NCBI GenBank assembly: GCA_028023455.1
Contig: JAQFVV010000258.1
Span: 1,046,501 to 1,110,500 of the forward strand
Source: Epiperipatus broadwayi
Taxonomy: Eukaryota; Onychophora; Udeonychophora; Euonychophora; Peripatidae
Direction: 5' to 3'
Length of the DNA stretch: 64,000 nucleotides
Shown here: in pieces, positions 12,260-27,659 of the stretch
Layout: every line of letters begins with the position of its first letter
How positions within the stretch are numbered: position 1 is the first letter of the stretch
Translations under genes and position numbers: made by a program
Notes under the pieces: generated by a model
Database searches by the model: none
What the model was told of the DNA's origin: nothing
The model's input: the letters and a program-made list of their open reading frames with translations, nothing else

Positions 12260-13140
12260 GTTCGATTGAAATGTTTATTTGGAAGCAAGGTTTTTAAAAA
12301 TATTACTAAATAAATGATTTATATGTTCTATTAAATAATGTTATTTTTATAAATAAATTTACTTTAATGTTTTCTTTAAAGATAATAATTACATCAATCG
12401 TTTAAATTTTAACTTTGTGAAATTAACAAAAAAATTTAAGCCCTTTTAAAACTTACTTTATCATAGGAGAATATGTCTAAAGTTAAATTGTAAACAGGAC
12501 AAATTTCAGTAGTATAGCTGATTGTAAATGATAATTTTCCAAAATTTGATTTTCTCTTGGTGTAGGCGCCATTTTAAAATTTACTTTATTTCATGAAAAA
12601 TATATTTAAACTAAAATGCTAAAAGTAACTGAACGTAAATAACACTTCTGATTATTCAAATGGTTATTTGAAAGAAAAGTTATTTTAAAATAGTACTTAA
12701 ATAAATAGTTTGGAAAATTGTATTAAACAAGATCATTTTTAAAAATAAAATGTTTTTGTTTTTTTTTAACAACAATAATTCGAATAATTTAAATGTTAAC
12801 ATTCTTTATAAAATATGCATGCATTTAATTTATCAGTTATAAGTGGAGCTTGAACAAAAATACCCAGCCATTTTAAAACTTACTTTATAACTGATCGAAA
12901 TGTCTTATGTTTGTTTGTCCGTGTAATGAAGTGGTTCTTTATTTATAACTGATTATAAATGGCAATTTGAAGACAAGCCTGTTTTTAAATATTATTTAAA
13001 TAAACGTTACGAACATTCTATTGAACAATGTTATTTTTAAATATAAAATAATTTTAATTTATTTTTTAAAGACGATAACTAGATAAATTAATTCAATTTC
13101 ATTTACTCACTTTTTTAAATTTTGTTTAAACGGAAATTCT
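12260..13140. repeat. Decayed tandem array of 300-400-bp units
   Basis: Three diverged units start near 12,265, 12,661 and 12,959. Each begins with a phrase like TATTTGGAAGCAAGGTTTTTAAAAATA, followed by a run resembling AAATAAATGATTTATATGTTCTATTAAA. A sub-unit reading GCCATTTTAAAATTTACTTTAT occurs at about 12,440, 12,573 and 12,870. The array abuts the 5' side of the minus-strand Helitron and could belong to its upstream region. There is no gene. Confidence 0.6.
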
Positions 13141-13384
13141 AAAAAAAAAAAAAAAATCTTAAAATGTCTGTAATCTTTTAATCGGCGCTGTCTTCTTTTT
13201 GTTTATTTCTGATGGTATTCAATTTCCACGCAGTTTTATAGTGCAAATTACCAACGTTTTTAAAACAATTAAGTACCACAAACAAAAATTCATAGCTTAT
13301 GAAATTCTCCACAAAATAAAACTGCGCAAATTTCATCAAGATTGGGGCAATATTTCTTAGGAAACAAACTTTCACTTATATTTA

Positions 13385-13470
13385 TATATAATAGAAGATA
13401 GATACATAACAGAGATGGGTGGATAGGCAGGCAGATAGGTCGATAAAATAATTAGATAGCTACATAAAAC
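13385..13470. repeat. Degenerate GATA/GGCA tetranucleotide microsatellite
   Basis: The patch reads as imperfect units of GATA, GACA and GGCA (for example AGGCAGGCAGATAGGTCGATA). It is surrounded by plain AT-rich DNA. Confidence 0.7.
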
Positions 13471-16400
13471 AATTACAAACATATTTAGTAATTACAACAA
13501 TACTTTCTAAACTAATAAAAAATATTTTTTTTAATTTTTCATACTAATAGAAAGTTTATATATCCATCTATTCACTTCAAACACTAAGGAAGCGCACACA
13601 TTTAAGTATATTCCTTGCAATCCCAATATTTATACTAGTCAAATACATAAGACAATCAAAATATACTATCCAAAGATCCCAAAGCATGATCAACAGACTA
13701 CAGCCCATATAGTAATTGAATATAAATCTATAGGAACATTCTTATAAATATATGTGTATTTGACTAAAAGCCTTTTTTTTTTATAAAACCATTTGCATTT
13801 GTTGAGTTTAAACAACATTTTAAAAAATGTTAAATCACAATATTTACAGTTTTTATTAATTCTGTATATTCTATTTTAATCTAGAAATCTTATAAGTGAA
13901 AATTAACAGCAAACTTGGCTCACTTGTTTGAAGGATAAATACCTTATCCTGCGTAAGCAGCCTCACTAAAAGACAATTAGTCTGAATTGTTAAAAAAAAA
14001 AAAAGACGTGCTTTGACAGATTCTTCAAAGAAAAAGTTAAGAAAAGCAAATAATGACAATGATTATCTTCTCATTTTCCCATTAGAAATTCTAAAAAAAA
14101 GTCTTGATTATGGCACCTCCTTTGGCTAAATGAATACAGATAAAATCCAGTGATTTAAAATGATATTTAAGATAGTTTTACATTAATATCTAAAGTGAAA
14201 GAATTAATTCTGAACAAATCTCTGCAAATGCATAAAGCCAAAGTATAAAATTAATAAATACTATATACTTTTATAAATCAATTACCGTCAGCCTTTTTTT
14301 TTTTTTTTTATTGTTGTCTAAAATAATTTTATTGCATTATTATATACAGCAACACAAAAGTTTTAGTAAACCTATCCATTAAACAAAGTGCTTTTTGACA
14401 ACTTGTTGTCAGTCCCGTCCCCCCCTTTAATACTACTAATTATTTGCTTACCACATTAAGCTATATATAAAAATAATATATTAATCTTACAGTGTAGAAT
14501 GTTTACAATATAAATAAGTGAATATATATATATTATCATCAGTTAAAAAAATAAATGTTAAATCAGTTAAAGAATAAATAAGCTCATTTATATTTTTAAT
14601 TAATAAAAATTAAAACCAGAAATCAATTAATTAAAAAAAAAAAATATTTTAAAAAAGTACTATAAATAATAAAAATGTAGGAAATAATTGTTTGACTTAT
14701 ATGTAAGCATAATGATTTGTCAGGTGATTTTTCTGTTAATCAATGTACCTTCAACAGATATATATTACACAGATACAAAAATCCACTTTAATAGCAGAAA
14801 ATTAATTATATTAGTAATAGTTTAAAGACTAGTTAACATAAGTAAAATTAAATAATAAAAGCAATAGGCAACAAAAACACTATCATATATATAACTTTGC
14901 AATCATTCTTTGGAGACAATAAACATGCCTTTTGGCAAACAATTTCATTTAAAACATAAATGCCAATGTTATTTCCGTACATGACCTTTTTTAATTTGCA
15001 TTCTTTAAAATATTTACATTTCAGAAAAAATAAAGAAATATTAAATGTTTTACAACACTTTCCTTTTTGCCTACTTCAAAACTTAAATTAAAAATGACTA
15101 TCAAAGAAAACAATGCTGTTTTTAGTTTATTTATTATAAATGAGGCAATAATATATTCCACTTCTGAAAATGTGCTAATTTAAATTGTTTTCGCATCAAA
15201 ATTTAAAATATCAGATATGCTTTTAAAAATATTTTAAATATTTGCATTTAAATGTAAATAGCATTAATAACATATAAGAACAAAAACTCAAAAATCAAAC
15301 TCTTTTTAAGCATTAATAATAAACAAATATATAAACAATTTATAAAACTTTCCCATTTAATTTAACATTAATAATTAATGATTATAAGAAAATATTAAAG
15401 AACAGATGTTTAAAATGTTAAATATATATATATATTCATTATATTTTTGGATAACTAAAAAATATATATTTTTGATATGAATCAATTTAAATTTTTCAAA
15501 ATGATTTTATATCACATCTATTTAAAGAAAAGCGATTTATTTAAAGGAACTCAATAAAATACATAGATTTTTTTAAAAGCCTTTACAAATACTATCTTTT
15601 ACAATTAAATACAAATATCTAAAAACTGGAATTTTGTAATAAACTTTAGATAATATATTAAAATCTGACATAGTGAAAGATTGCATACACAAAAATAATT
15701 ATATAATATACCATATACTCCTTAATTCATACTATACAATGCAATTTTAACATATGATTTATTTCCTCTTGCTTACAGTTTCCAGTCATCATCAGAGCTA
15801 CAACATTTAAACATAAACAATTAATACTTTTCTATACATACATATAACACATATACATACAAATATATATATACACACATATACTCATAAAAATACAAAC
15901 AACAATCTAAACAGCATCTTAAATTATAATTTATCAATGCAAATAAGGAGAAGTAGAAAGAAATTTTAATACAAAAATAATTAAGTGTCTGAAGATAATT
16001 TAAAATATCATTCAATGCTCAAATATTTCCTAAACAAATATAAAGTGCACATTTTCTGTGAGTAACCATGCATTTATACCTTTATAAATAAATCAGGCTC
16101 TAATCAATTCTGGTAAAAATCAGCACAATCAGTTCTAAATCGCTATGAAAAAGTGGCACATCTTTAACTTATTATGAACAAGATAGGATTTCTCTATGTG
16201 AGTATTTAAATATAAACAAAAAAAAATAAGCCATATGTAGATTTTTTTTAAAATTGAAAACAAAACATTGCTAACTTCAAAACTATATTATTTAACATTG
16301 TTAAAATAATAATTCTTGAATGATTTAATAAAATTTAATTTTGAATTTTTTCATTTAAAAAAATTGAAAAATTGTTTTGATTTAAATACAATATAAGCTT

Positions 16401-16570
16401 ATATAACTGATATGTATGTGTATGCTTAAATGCACATACATATTATATAGGTATAAACTTATAGGGAGAAAAAGTTAAAGAATTTTAAAAGACATTCTTT
16501 TAAAATTACTAAGTAAAAGATTTAAGATTTGAAATATCAGGCACTCTTAAATCTGGAGCCTAATTGTAAA
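13471..16570. other. Very AT-rich stretch, no gene recognised
   Basis: Only homopolymers, TA and CA microsatellite patches (for example 15,840-15,890) and random short frames are seen. Confidence 0.45.
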
Positions 16571-16648
16571 TATAGGGATTTGAACTCAGTCATATGAGAT
16601 AGTGTGGATAGTGAAAGGGCTTGAAAGTCTGAGTTCAAATTCCCTATA
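16571..16648. repeat. 78-bp hairpin derivative of repeat R1
   Basis: It starts TATAGGGATTTGAACTCAG and ends CTGAGTTCAAATTCCCTATA, so the outer 20 bp are inverted complements with one indel. The centre (GATAGTGTGGATAGT...AGGGCTTGAAAG) is the tRNA-like end of R1. It looks like an R1 foldback that has lost almost all of its middle. This supports the view that R1 ends can be arranged as terminal inverted repeats. Confidence 0.7.
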
Positions 16649-16819
16649 AAAGATTTATAACTTTAAGATTAAAAAAAGATTATTTTCTAAAATGAATACC
16701 AATCTAATTAATGAGTGAAATAAAACAACTAAAGGAATTTGAGTTAGATTTCCTTTATAAGATAAACGATAAACTATAAAAATAACATATTAATTAAAGT
16801 CAGAAAGATAATGATGTAA

Positions 16820-17300
16820 ATTCTTGTATGGAGATTAAACTGAAGAATCACCTGAACAGATGGACAGGAGTACTAGCCAATCAACTTCAGGGTTTGAACA
16901 ATGAATGCCTCAGTACTAATTTGATGAACAAGAGGACACTGGATTCTTGGAGCTTCACCTGTGCACATGGATATATATATATATATTGGAGCAGATCATC
17001 CCCCGTGGCACAGTGACTTAAAATGCCTCCGAACGTAAAAACAGCTGGTTAGGACTCTTGCAGGTCGCACTGATCTAAATTATTATTTATGTATGCCTTC
17101 AGAGCCTTATTATGTTAAATGATGGTATATATATATAAAAATAGTTAAAACCCTATTAAGGATTGTATATTAAATTATCTAAATATTAACTGTTAGTTGT
17201 GATTTGTATTCGTGGGAAGTGCACCTTTACATTAGCTAGATATGGCAATAACCAGAGCAGATTAATCAATTTTGCCTCTTGAGGCAATCATTAAAAACTG
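16820..17300 (+). repeat. GC-richer repeat-like block with a tRNA-like or SINE-like part
   Basis: Base composition is unlike its surroundings. An open frame (16,828-17,016) reads LKNHLNRWTGVLANQLQGLN, which I do not recognise. After a TA microsatellite (16,972-16,986), the segment 16,995-17,080 (CCCCCGTGGCACAGTGACTTAAAATGCC...) has A-box-like and weak B-box-like phrases. Its end (CAGCTGGTTAGGACTCTTGCAGGTC) recurs in diverged form at about 40,190-40,225. It is probably a SINE joined to a piece of another transposon. Confidence 0.45.
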
Positions 17301-19479
17301 TGATCTTTGAATTATAAAAAAAAAAGGCTATTAGTAATTATTTAAAATAGTCTATTAAATAAAGCAATGATACTAAATAAAAGGAAATACATTGATAAAA
17401 AACACACAAACTAAAAAAAAAAATTGTAAACTAAAAAAAATGTAGAAAATTGAAAATATAATGAATAATTAAAAAATTCATAGAATAAAAAAAAATCATA
17501 AAATATTAAATCATTCAGCTTTATGTTGCAGCAAATATTGCCATATATTTAATAAATCTGAGATTATTAGTCATAAATTTTTTTTAATTTTTCACTTTAC
17601 ATTTTAATGTACATTTGTTTCATTAAAAAATTAATCAGCAAGATTTTAATAATGAATGAAAAATTCGTTTAGACAATTGAATGAATATTATTGATAAAAA
17701 AAAGAAGAAAACTGGAGGTGCATACTTTTCATTAAAAATTCAACCTATTATTTTATTTTTTTTTTTAATTTTTATTTAGACATCTTTCTGCTATTAATTT
17801 AATAAAAATTATTTTTTTAAATTTTAAGACATATTCTAATTTGGCAACTATAAATAAAAGTCAGAGTTCATAAGAAAAAAATATAAATTAGACAATTCTT
17901 TGAATACACTTTTAAAGTTATACTATATTATAAAATCAATGAAAAATATTAACTTTTGGAAGAATCATTATTTATTTATTTAAAAAGATTTTTATAACTT
18001 ATGACTATTTGTTGTTGTTTTCTGATTGACAATTTATTTATGTTTGTTAGTCTTTTTTTATATATATAAATATTTTATTTTTTAAATTAATTTTGTTTAT
18101 TCAATTCATGTCTGTAGTGAAAATTGTAAAAGGTGAAGAGTGAAATCAGAAAATAAGACTTTCTTTTTTTGAATAATACTACAAAAAACAAAAAAAATCT
18201 AAAAAATTAAAAATAGGTAGTAAAATTTATTGTTTTACGTATCATTTAAGGGCTATTTGGATATTTATAATCTCATTCGCAGGCCATACAAAATTATTGA
18301 CTTAAAAATTAGCCTATTGTATTTGATCAAAAATTTAATTAGTTTATCTGATAGAATAAAGCAGAATTATTATAAAGATTGGGGAGATAAAAAGTTGTTT
18401 GAAAAAAATAAACATTTTATTTTATTTAACTCTTAATTCAGTATTTACACGTACATATGCACTATACTATGTGTGTGTTTAAATAAAAGTTTTCTAGAAA
18501 GCCATTTCATATATATATATATATATGAAAATGTCTGTGGGGCTGAATTGTGAGCGTTTGAGAGCTGGACTTGGCCTATGGGCTTCCTGATTTAAGAGGT
18601 TAATTCTTCAACTGTTCAAATTTTTTTGAGAATCATTAACAGTTAATTTGAGTAATATTCTAATTTTTATATGATCAAATTTATTTATTTTTTATTTTTA
18701 ATTATATATATATTGTTAACTTTTCTTAGACCATTTTTATCAGTGCTTAAGCTACAATAGGTACATTATTTCATCAATACCATTAAAAGACCAAATATTT
18801 ATTCAAAGAAAGCTTTGTTACACATGTTGGTATAAATACTTTATGGATTTTTCATATAACATATGAAATGACACCACAAACACTTAGCAAAAAAATTGCT
18901 GTAAAAAAACTTTTGATGCATTCGTGCACAAAATGTTAGAATTCTAAAGATACGCATTATACTTAAAAATCAAAATTTTCAAGAAAATATTTAAAAACTG
19001 TGTACATATCAAACCAATTAAAATAAGAGTGCTCCAAAGTTAAAAAGATAACAAATTATGTCCTATTCCAAATATATTAAAAGAAAAATTGATGTTCATC
19101 CTACAGGAGCAACTTGAAGTTATTATGCATTAAAATTTCCAAATGTGATTTTCAAACTTGTGTTAGAGGATGCAAATAAGTTTATTTTTGAATTCACTAT
19201 CCTCATTGATTCTCTGTCAATGATTAAACAGAATGATAAAATATATATGGAATTCCTTTAACAATATAAATATAAGGATTTAAAAATAAATGTATAAAAA
19301 AATTTAAGCAGCAATGATATGCAAACATGTAAAGATACATTAATCCCTTTATACCTCTTTTTTTTTCTGTTTGAAAGCTCTCTATATTATAATCCTTATA
19401 AATCTATGAACTCTTTTATATAATAATAACAATACTTTAAACAGATGTAGGGATTATTTCGATCACACTATGAATAAAA
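17301..19479. other. AT-rich stretch, no gene recognised
   Basis: Homopolymer runs and an (AT)n patch near 18,510-18,530. Nothing coding is supported. Confidence 0.45.
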
Positions 19480-19930
19480 GACTTCAGATAATTGCTTTTA
19501 TTGATAAATCCATTTTACAGACTCATTCTGATTTGGATAGAGATATCCAGTTTGAATGAAGTTGAAACAGCTTTTTGTAATCTCAAAAAGGAAATGGCTA
19601 TTATATGCCTAGAGAAAGTTTGAAAATTAAAGATGACATTAGTCCCAAAACTATTGTAATTTTTTTTTTTTTTTTTTTTCAGAAATATGTGGTATGAAAT
19701 TATATCCCTTCATCTTAAGGTTTTTCAATTGTTCTAATCTATAAAAATAAAAAGAATGAGGTAATTATCAGGTAACCAAAATAGGGTATTGGAAAAGGAC
19801 TACAAAAATAGTTTTTGTTATGAGGTAAAAAAGTAAATTTAGATATTGCATTTATTGATTTGATCAAGGTATTTGATTGAGTTAATTGCAAAGATAAAGT
19901 CGGTTATCCATAAAAAATAATCTTCAAAAA
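19480..19930 (+). pseudogene. LINE 5' half: linker and first reverse transcriptase motifs
   Basis: In shifting plus-strand frames the text reads NEVETAFCNLKKE (about 19,555-19,595), the linker just before the reverse transcriptase of RTE-type LINEs. It is followed by LDIAFIDLIKVFD (about 19,836-19,875), motif A of the catalytic domain with its Asp. A run of 22 T (about 19,658-19,679) lies between. Stops interrupt every frame. Its other half resumes at about 21,030. Confidence 0.7.
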
Positions 19931-21029
19931 AGCCATCCTTTTCATTAAAAATCTTTTAACATATTATTGCTGAATCAATTATATACTTCCTAAATAAATT
20001 TAATCTGGAACAATTGATCATTTATTAGTCATTTCAAAGGTGTATTTATATATTTTAACTACCAATGTACTAACATGTTTCTCTGAAAAAAAGATAGTCT
20101 TATATTAATTTTTGCTCCAAAACATACTCTATGACTTATTTTTCAGGGATGTTTCATTTTTTCCATGCAAAAGTCTACATTTATTTATGTATAAGAATCT
20201 ATATTTATTCAAAACAATAATTGAAGAATTATGAGATACATGGCAAAAAATTGCATCACATCTGTTATAACACATGATGTATGTAATAATAGAGTTTTAA
20301 AAAAAAAATGTAATGCATTTAACAATATAGTAAATATTTTCCCATCATCAGAGGTTCACACATGTGTTGTGTCTGCATTCTGACTGGTTATTTGGCAGGC
20401 TTACAATTGGACAATCAAAGAGCTTCTTTACATTGCCAGAGCGGCACTGCTGTGATTTTACCAAAACCAATTTGCGAGATTTGCGAGATAGAGAAATAAT
20501 GTAAGTATAGTATCATCTTTCTGTTTCTAATTTCTCAAAAAAATATAAAAAACATAAATCAAATTGAAAAAACTTTTTTTTTTCCTTACTCTTATAAAAT
20601 ATTACCTTAACTTATATTCTTTAACTACTGAAAATGTGAGTTCAGATAAAAATAATAATACTTCAACATAAAAAAAAAAAAATGTTTTTTGTGATTTAAA
20701 TTATGTTACATATATATTGTGAAAAAATTTAATATATATTTATAAGATATAATATCTAACTTTTTCTAATTTTTGGCATATATTTTGAAAATGACCATAA
20801 TAAATGATTGAAACATTAGCAGCTAAACTTATATGTAAGTGAAGAATTTAATTAATGGTTTATTTGTTCTTAATTTTTTGCAAATTATTTTTGATTCAAA
20901 TTATTTTACCAGTTTCCATATAATTTTATTCATATTATTGAATGTTCTATATTATATGAAAAAATATTAATATTAATAATGAAAAATATGAATCATTTGA
21001 AACAAAAATCTGTGCAAAAATAGAGATTT
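19931..21029. other. Segment interrupting a LINE, origin unknown
   Basis: This separates reverse transcriptase motif A (19,836-19,875) from the next motif (21,030), although only about 200 bp should lie between them. The piece is therefore probably an insertion of up to 900 bp. It includes a GC-richer island (20,345-20,500) with the direct repeat TTTGCGAGATTTGCGAGA. No terminal repeats or coding sequence were recognised. Confidence 0.4.
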
Positions 21030-21970
21030 ATACTAGCTCCAACTTTACTTTCTGTTTATATTATAATGGTCTTTGAAATAATTAATAGATAGCTTCAAAA
21101 ACAGATATCAAGATCATATTATATCTAGAACAAATTAAAAACTAAAATAAGAACATCTCGGTTTCTAGATTTTCAGAATGTTGATGACAGTCATTTTTTC
21201 TAATTCAAAGATTAATCTAAAAAAATAATTTTAATGTTTGAATATGTTTTAATAATTAATATTCATAACCTTGGATATTTTATCAAGTACTGATAAAGAA
21301 AAGTGTACAGCATCTTTCAGCTTAAGAATGTAAACCAATTTAAATATCTTAGTAGCTTTTTAGATAGTAAAGTAGACTTGGATGTTTGAAGACCAACACC
21401 GACTCCAATGTACTAAAGCTGCATCTAAATAAATTAAAGGATAGATATTTCATTATAGTGATATAATTGCTTCAACTAAAATAAATATGTACAGAGCTAT
21501 TCTTCTGCCAAATTTATTATTAGAAAATAAAATATAGGATGCTGAATAAATATGAGAATAGACAATAAAGTTGATCTTCTAAAAATACAATAAGATCATA
21601 AAAGCAATCAGAATGTTCTTATGCTTTTAGGAGTGGCACATTAAAAATGATCAGGTCATGTAAAGTGAATGAATAGCAAGAGACTTTCTAAAATATTTTT
21701 AAGAGTGTATTATAAAGATTACTTCAAAAAGACTTTAATGAAGTGCAATATTAATTTCTTTCATAAGAAGGACATAGTTGAGGATAGTGAAAAGCTATAA
21801 TTAAACAATTTACTAAAGTTTGTTACAGAAAAGGTAAAAAAATGGCATCGCAAGATGTCTAATAATCAGAGTAAAAGAGCACCATGTGATAATGTAGATA
21901 TAGTTGTGATTCATGAACTGGTTTATATAGTCATTGCAAAACTGATCATTAAACATTTTGTTCTATGACT
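21030..21970 (+). pseudogene. LINE 3' half: reverse transcriptase core to 3' UTR
   Basis: The segment opens with LAPTLLSVYIIMVF (motif near VLAPTLFS). It then has the post-catalytic region QFKYLSSFLDSKVDLD (about 21,338-21,385), KINVYRAILLPNLLLE (about 21,480-21,530) and VYYKDYFKKTLMKCNIN (about 21,708-21,755). The 3' untranslated part (ATAGTTGTGATTCATGAACTGGTTTATATAGTC) is shared with the copy ending near 40,740. Several stops and frameshifts are present. With 19,480-19,930 it forms one interrupted RTE-like element. Confidence 0.8.
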
Positions 21971-22689
21971 TTCTTTAGCTTTTTTTTTTAAAGAAGAGAT
22001 AAAATGACCATCATCATTTAACACATGGCTAATGATGATGATAATGCAATTTTAAATAGAAACTAAGGAAGAGATTTAATATTTTGTTTTGGTATATACA
22101 AACTACTTCATCATTTATAAACAAATTAGAAAACTTTTTTTTAATAAAAAAAAATCTAGTTATCAATAATTAATGTTAAAAAAAAACAATTTATATATAT
22201 ATATTTTTTACTATCATAATTCAATAAGTTACTAGCTTTCAAGTAAAAACAAAAAAAAAATCAATATTTTTATATTAATGTTACAAAAAGTGTTGTTTTT
22301 TTTTTTTTTTCACAGTAAAATATATTAAATTTACAGAAAGTAATCCAGAAAAAAAAATTTTTTTTTTTAAAAAATGTAATTTTTAAATAATTTCTCAAAC
22401 CAAAAATAAAAATTAAATATATATGAGTAAACACATGCATAAACAAACACAATTTTCCAGATGTTCCAATAATGCAGCTACAATTTAAAATACACTGCCT
22501 TATTCAAAAACAATTCAAATTAAATGCATTGTACTTTATTTAAAATTTAATATTTCATATTTATTTAAGAGTACAAAACGTTAAATATAATGACAATTAA
22601 TATGCAAGCTTTCCCATATTTTACTTTAATTATAATATAATATAATTACAAATATGAGAAAAAATAATTAAATAATTAAAGCTCAAGAG
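21971..22689. other. AT-rich stretch, no gene recognised
   Basis: Homopolymers and TA repeats only. No exon or named repeat. Confidence 0.45.
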
Positions 22690-23830
22690 GTCATTTGACA
22701 TTCAAGTATAGAAAGTGACAAGGTGATGCTTGATTGAGAAATTTAACTCTTAAATTCATCATTCTACCACTGTTCCATATTTGTTATAAAGTTCCACATT
22801 TCCTTTTAGGCAAATTAATAAGATCATTATTAGAATAGCAATCATAATTTTTCTTTTTAGTGAACTCAGCAAAAGATTTATTTAAATCCATAACAAGCTC
22901 CTTAACAGAAATCCACACCTCAAGAATATGACAGCCCTGAAGATCTAAATGAACAATTTTAATGCTTAATAAATGTTGAAATTTAGTATATATAGTAGAA
23001 ACTTCTAAAGAACTAACATCAAGTTTTTGTGAATATGATTGGAATAAGAACTACTTTAAAGTATCTATCATTTTAATATTGGTGCATAATAATCTATGAA
23101 CCATCTAACAATCTGTGCATACAAGTGCTTGCATAATGTGAACTCTTATATTCTGATGTTAAATGTAATTTTTTTGTGCTTCGATGCATTGATATTCTTT
23201 TATAGTGGTTTTTCTATCTAAACAAAGTGTTTGTGATAGTTTACAAAATGAAATACCATTATTTCCAATAGTCTTCAAGAAGAAAAAATTGATCTTTTAA
23301 TGGTATTACTATAATAATAATAATGCTATCCAGCAAGGAATAAAACTTTCTTTGACTTCTCTTAAACTAAGGTTGGAGCATATTCAATAATAAAATGAGC
23401 ACTAGTACTATTAAGATCTTTTAATAGTATTGCTGTAATAATGCTATCCAGCAAAGATTTTTTTTTTCTCTCTGACTTCTCTAAAGCAAAGGCACTAATA
23501 AAATAAGCAATAGCAGCATTGTACAAGGCAAGGTTTAATAACATTAGCCTTTTGTTGGTATGAGAAATGCTGACAATAAAAGATAAATAAATTAGATTTT
23601 ACAGCAAATCCAATATTATGCATACTCTTTTAAATGATTGATCTGCTCTTTTAAAAAAAAGGTTGTAGACATCTACCTGTTCTATAAAATTTCTTTCTTC
23701 TGGGAGATGAGTTTCATTAAGAGGAGCTATATTAATTTTAAATTTCGACACCTCTTTAGCTACCAGTGCAATCCTCCATTCTGGTCTTGAAGAGTTTGTA
23801 TCAAGTAAAGTCTACATATTCCATGTATCT
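22690..23830 (-). pseudogene. LINE endonuclease domain fragment, RTE-like
   Basis: Read on the minus strand from 23,815, the text is NSSRPEWRIALVAKEVSKFK then NIAPLNETHLPEERNFIEQV. This is the start of the APE-type endonuclease carried by the widespread LINE family often mislabelled craniofacial development protein 2-like. Its ET pair is part of the catalytic motif. Much of the endonuclease middle is missing and replaced by a duplicated stretch (23,290-23,400 and 23,405-23,540). The region before the reverse transcriptase follows: VHIMQALVCTDC (about 23,135), KLDVSSLEV (about 23,020) and DCYSNNDLINL (about 22,840). The copy ends near 22,690 without reverse transcriptase. Confidence 0.75.
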
Positions 23831-24032
23831 ATATTTAGAAAAATAAATAAAAATGTATCTTCACACTGCCTCCTACTTTACTACTATTACTGTTTTTATT
23901 ATTATTTCTATTACTGTAATACTCAGCTAGGTGTGATAACCTACTCAGACTGTGTGAGACAGCCATTTCTTTAGACAACCTTTTCCACTTCCATGACACT
24001 GTAATAAATATTTTTTTATTTTACGATTACCT

Positions 24033-24410
24033 TGGAATTAATAATACGCTAATGTGTTGAAGGTGAAACTATTCAATATAACAATTTATTTAGGCTGAGC
24101 GCTTTCAGAGTTTCGTTATTCCATAATCATAGCCTTGTAGATTGTCAACGTTATTATATTGCATATAATAATGTTGACAATCTACAAGACTATGATTATG
24201 GAGTATTGCATATAATAGCGTTGACAATCTACCAGGCTATGATTATGGAGTAACAAAACTCGGAAAGTGCTCAGCCTAAAGGCATATAATAACGTTGACA
24301 ATCTACAAGGCTATGATTATGGAGTATCAAAACTCTGAAAGCAGTCAATCTAAATAAATTGTTATATGGAATAGTTTCACCTTCAATGCATTAGCGCATT
24401 GTTAATTCCA
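24033..24410. repeat. Hairpin MITE with extra internal repeat copies
   Basis: The outer ends are inverted repeats of about 115 bp, starting TGGAATTAATAATACGCTAA on the left and on the complement of the right. The middle has further copies of the phrase GTTGACAATCTACAAGGCTATGATTATGGAG: one inverted in the left arm, then three in direct order at about 24,168, 24,221 and 24,293. No coding sequence. A clear target duplication was not found. It is most likely a non-autonomous DNA transposon that has gained internal copies. Confidence 0.8.
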
Positions 24411-25140
24411 TCATAAATGGAGGATGAGCTGACTAAACATACAATGTTTGCCATCTGAAATTCCAGTCTCAAATTAACTTCCAAATAGACTCATTAATGA
24501 TTGTATCATAGCTAAGAATTACCAGCCTACTACGGCTGACCCTATCACTCCTTTCTTAATTCTCAAGGGCTTGAGTTGAAAAAAAAATAAAAAACAGAAT
24601 TGGAATCAGAAATGTAGGGCATGTAGTAAAAAGATAAAAATGTTTGCCTGAACCCACAAACAATCCCATTATCACAGTTAGTATAGAGAGATGACTGATG
24701 TTATGAGAGGCTCATGATATCCAGGCCCTACCCTAAATTGACTGGAAAAGGAATACAAATAAAAAAGAAGATTTATATAGGAAAAAGTACCTAACTTTTA
24801 ATGAATCAAATCGTTTTCTACAAGGCAACAAGAAGTACTGCTGGTTGAGTATTGTTTATTTGTTATTCACAAATGACTTACATATCTGAAAATCATTCCA
24901 TTATCCATCACTTGTGAAGTCTGTTGGTAATCTGAGCACAACATTCAACAATTTTATATTCATTTGATATTTTACTATGTTATCTTTAAATTTCTTCAGT
25001 AGAAACCTTTTCTTCTTGAAATATTTCAATAACATGTCTAGTTGTAGCTCTCCATTGTATTCTACTTTCTGCCATATCTTTCCAATAGAAACAGTGATGA
25101 CTTCCTAGTAACTTAGAGGGGATCTACCTCTTCACTAAAA
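24411..25140. other. Unrecognised transposon-like sequence
   Basis: Composition is more balanced than the surroundings. Minus-strand frames near 25,110-25,000 read YWKDMAE and MAESRIQWRATTRHVIEI, which resembles the extreme C-terminal end of LINE proteins but is too short to assign. Nothing else is identified. Confidence 0.3.
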
Positions 25141-27659
<2,519 letters not shown>

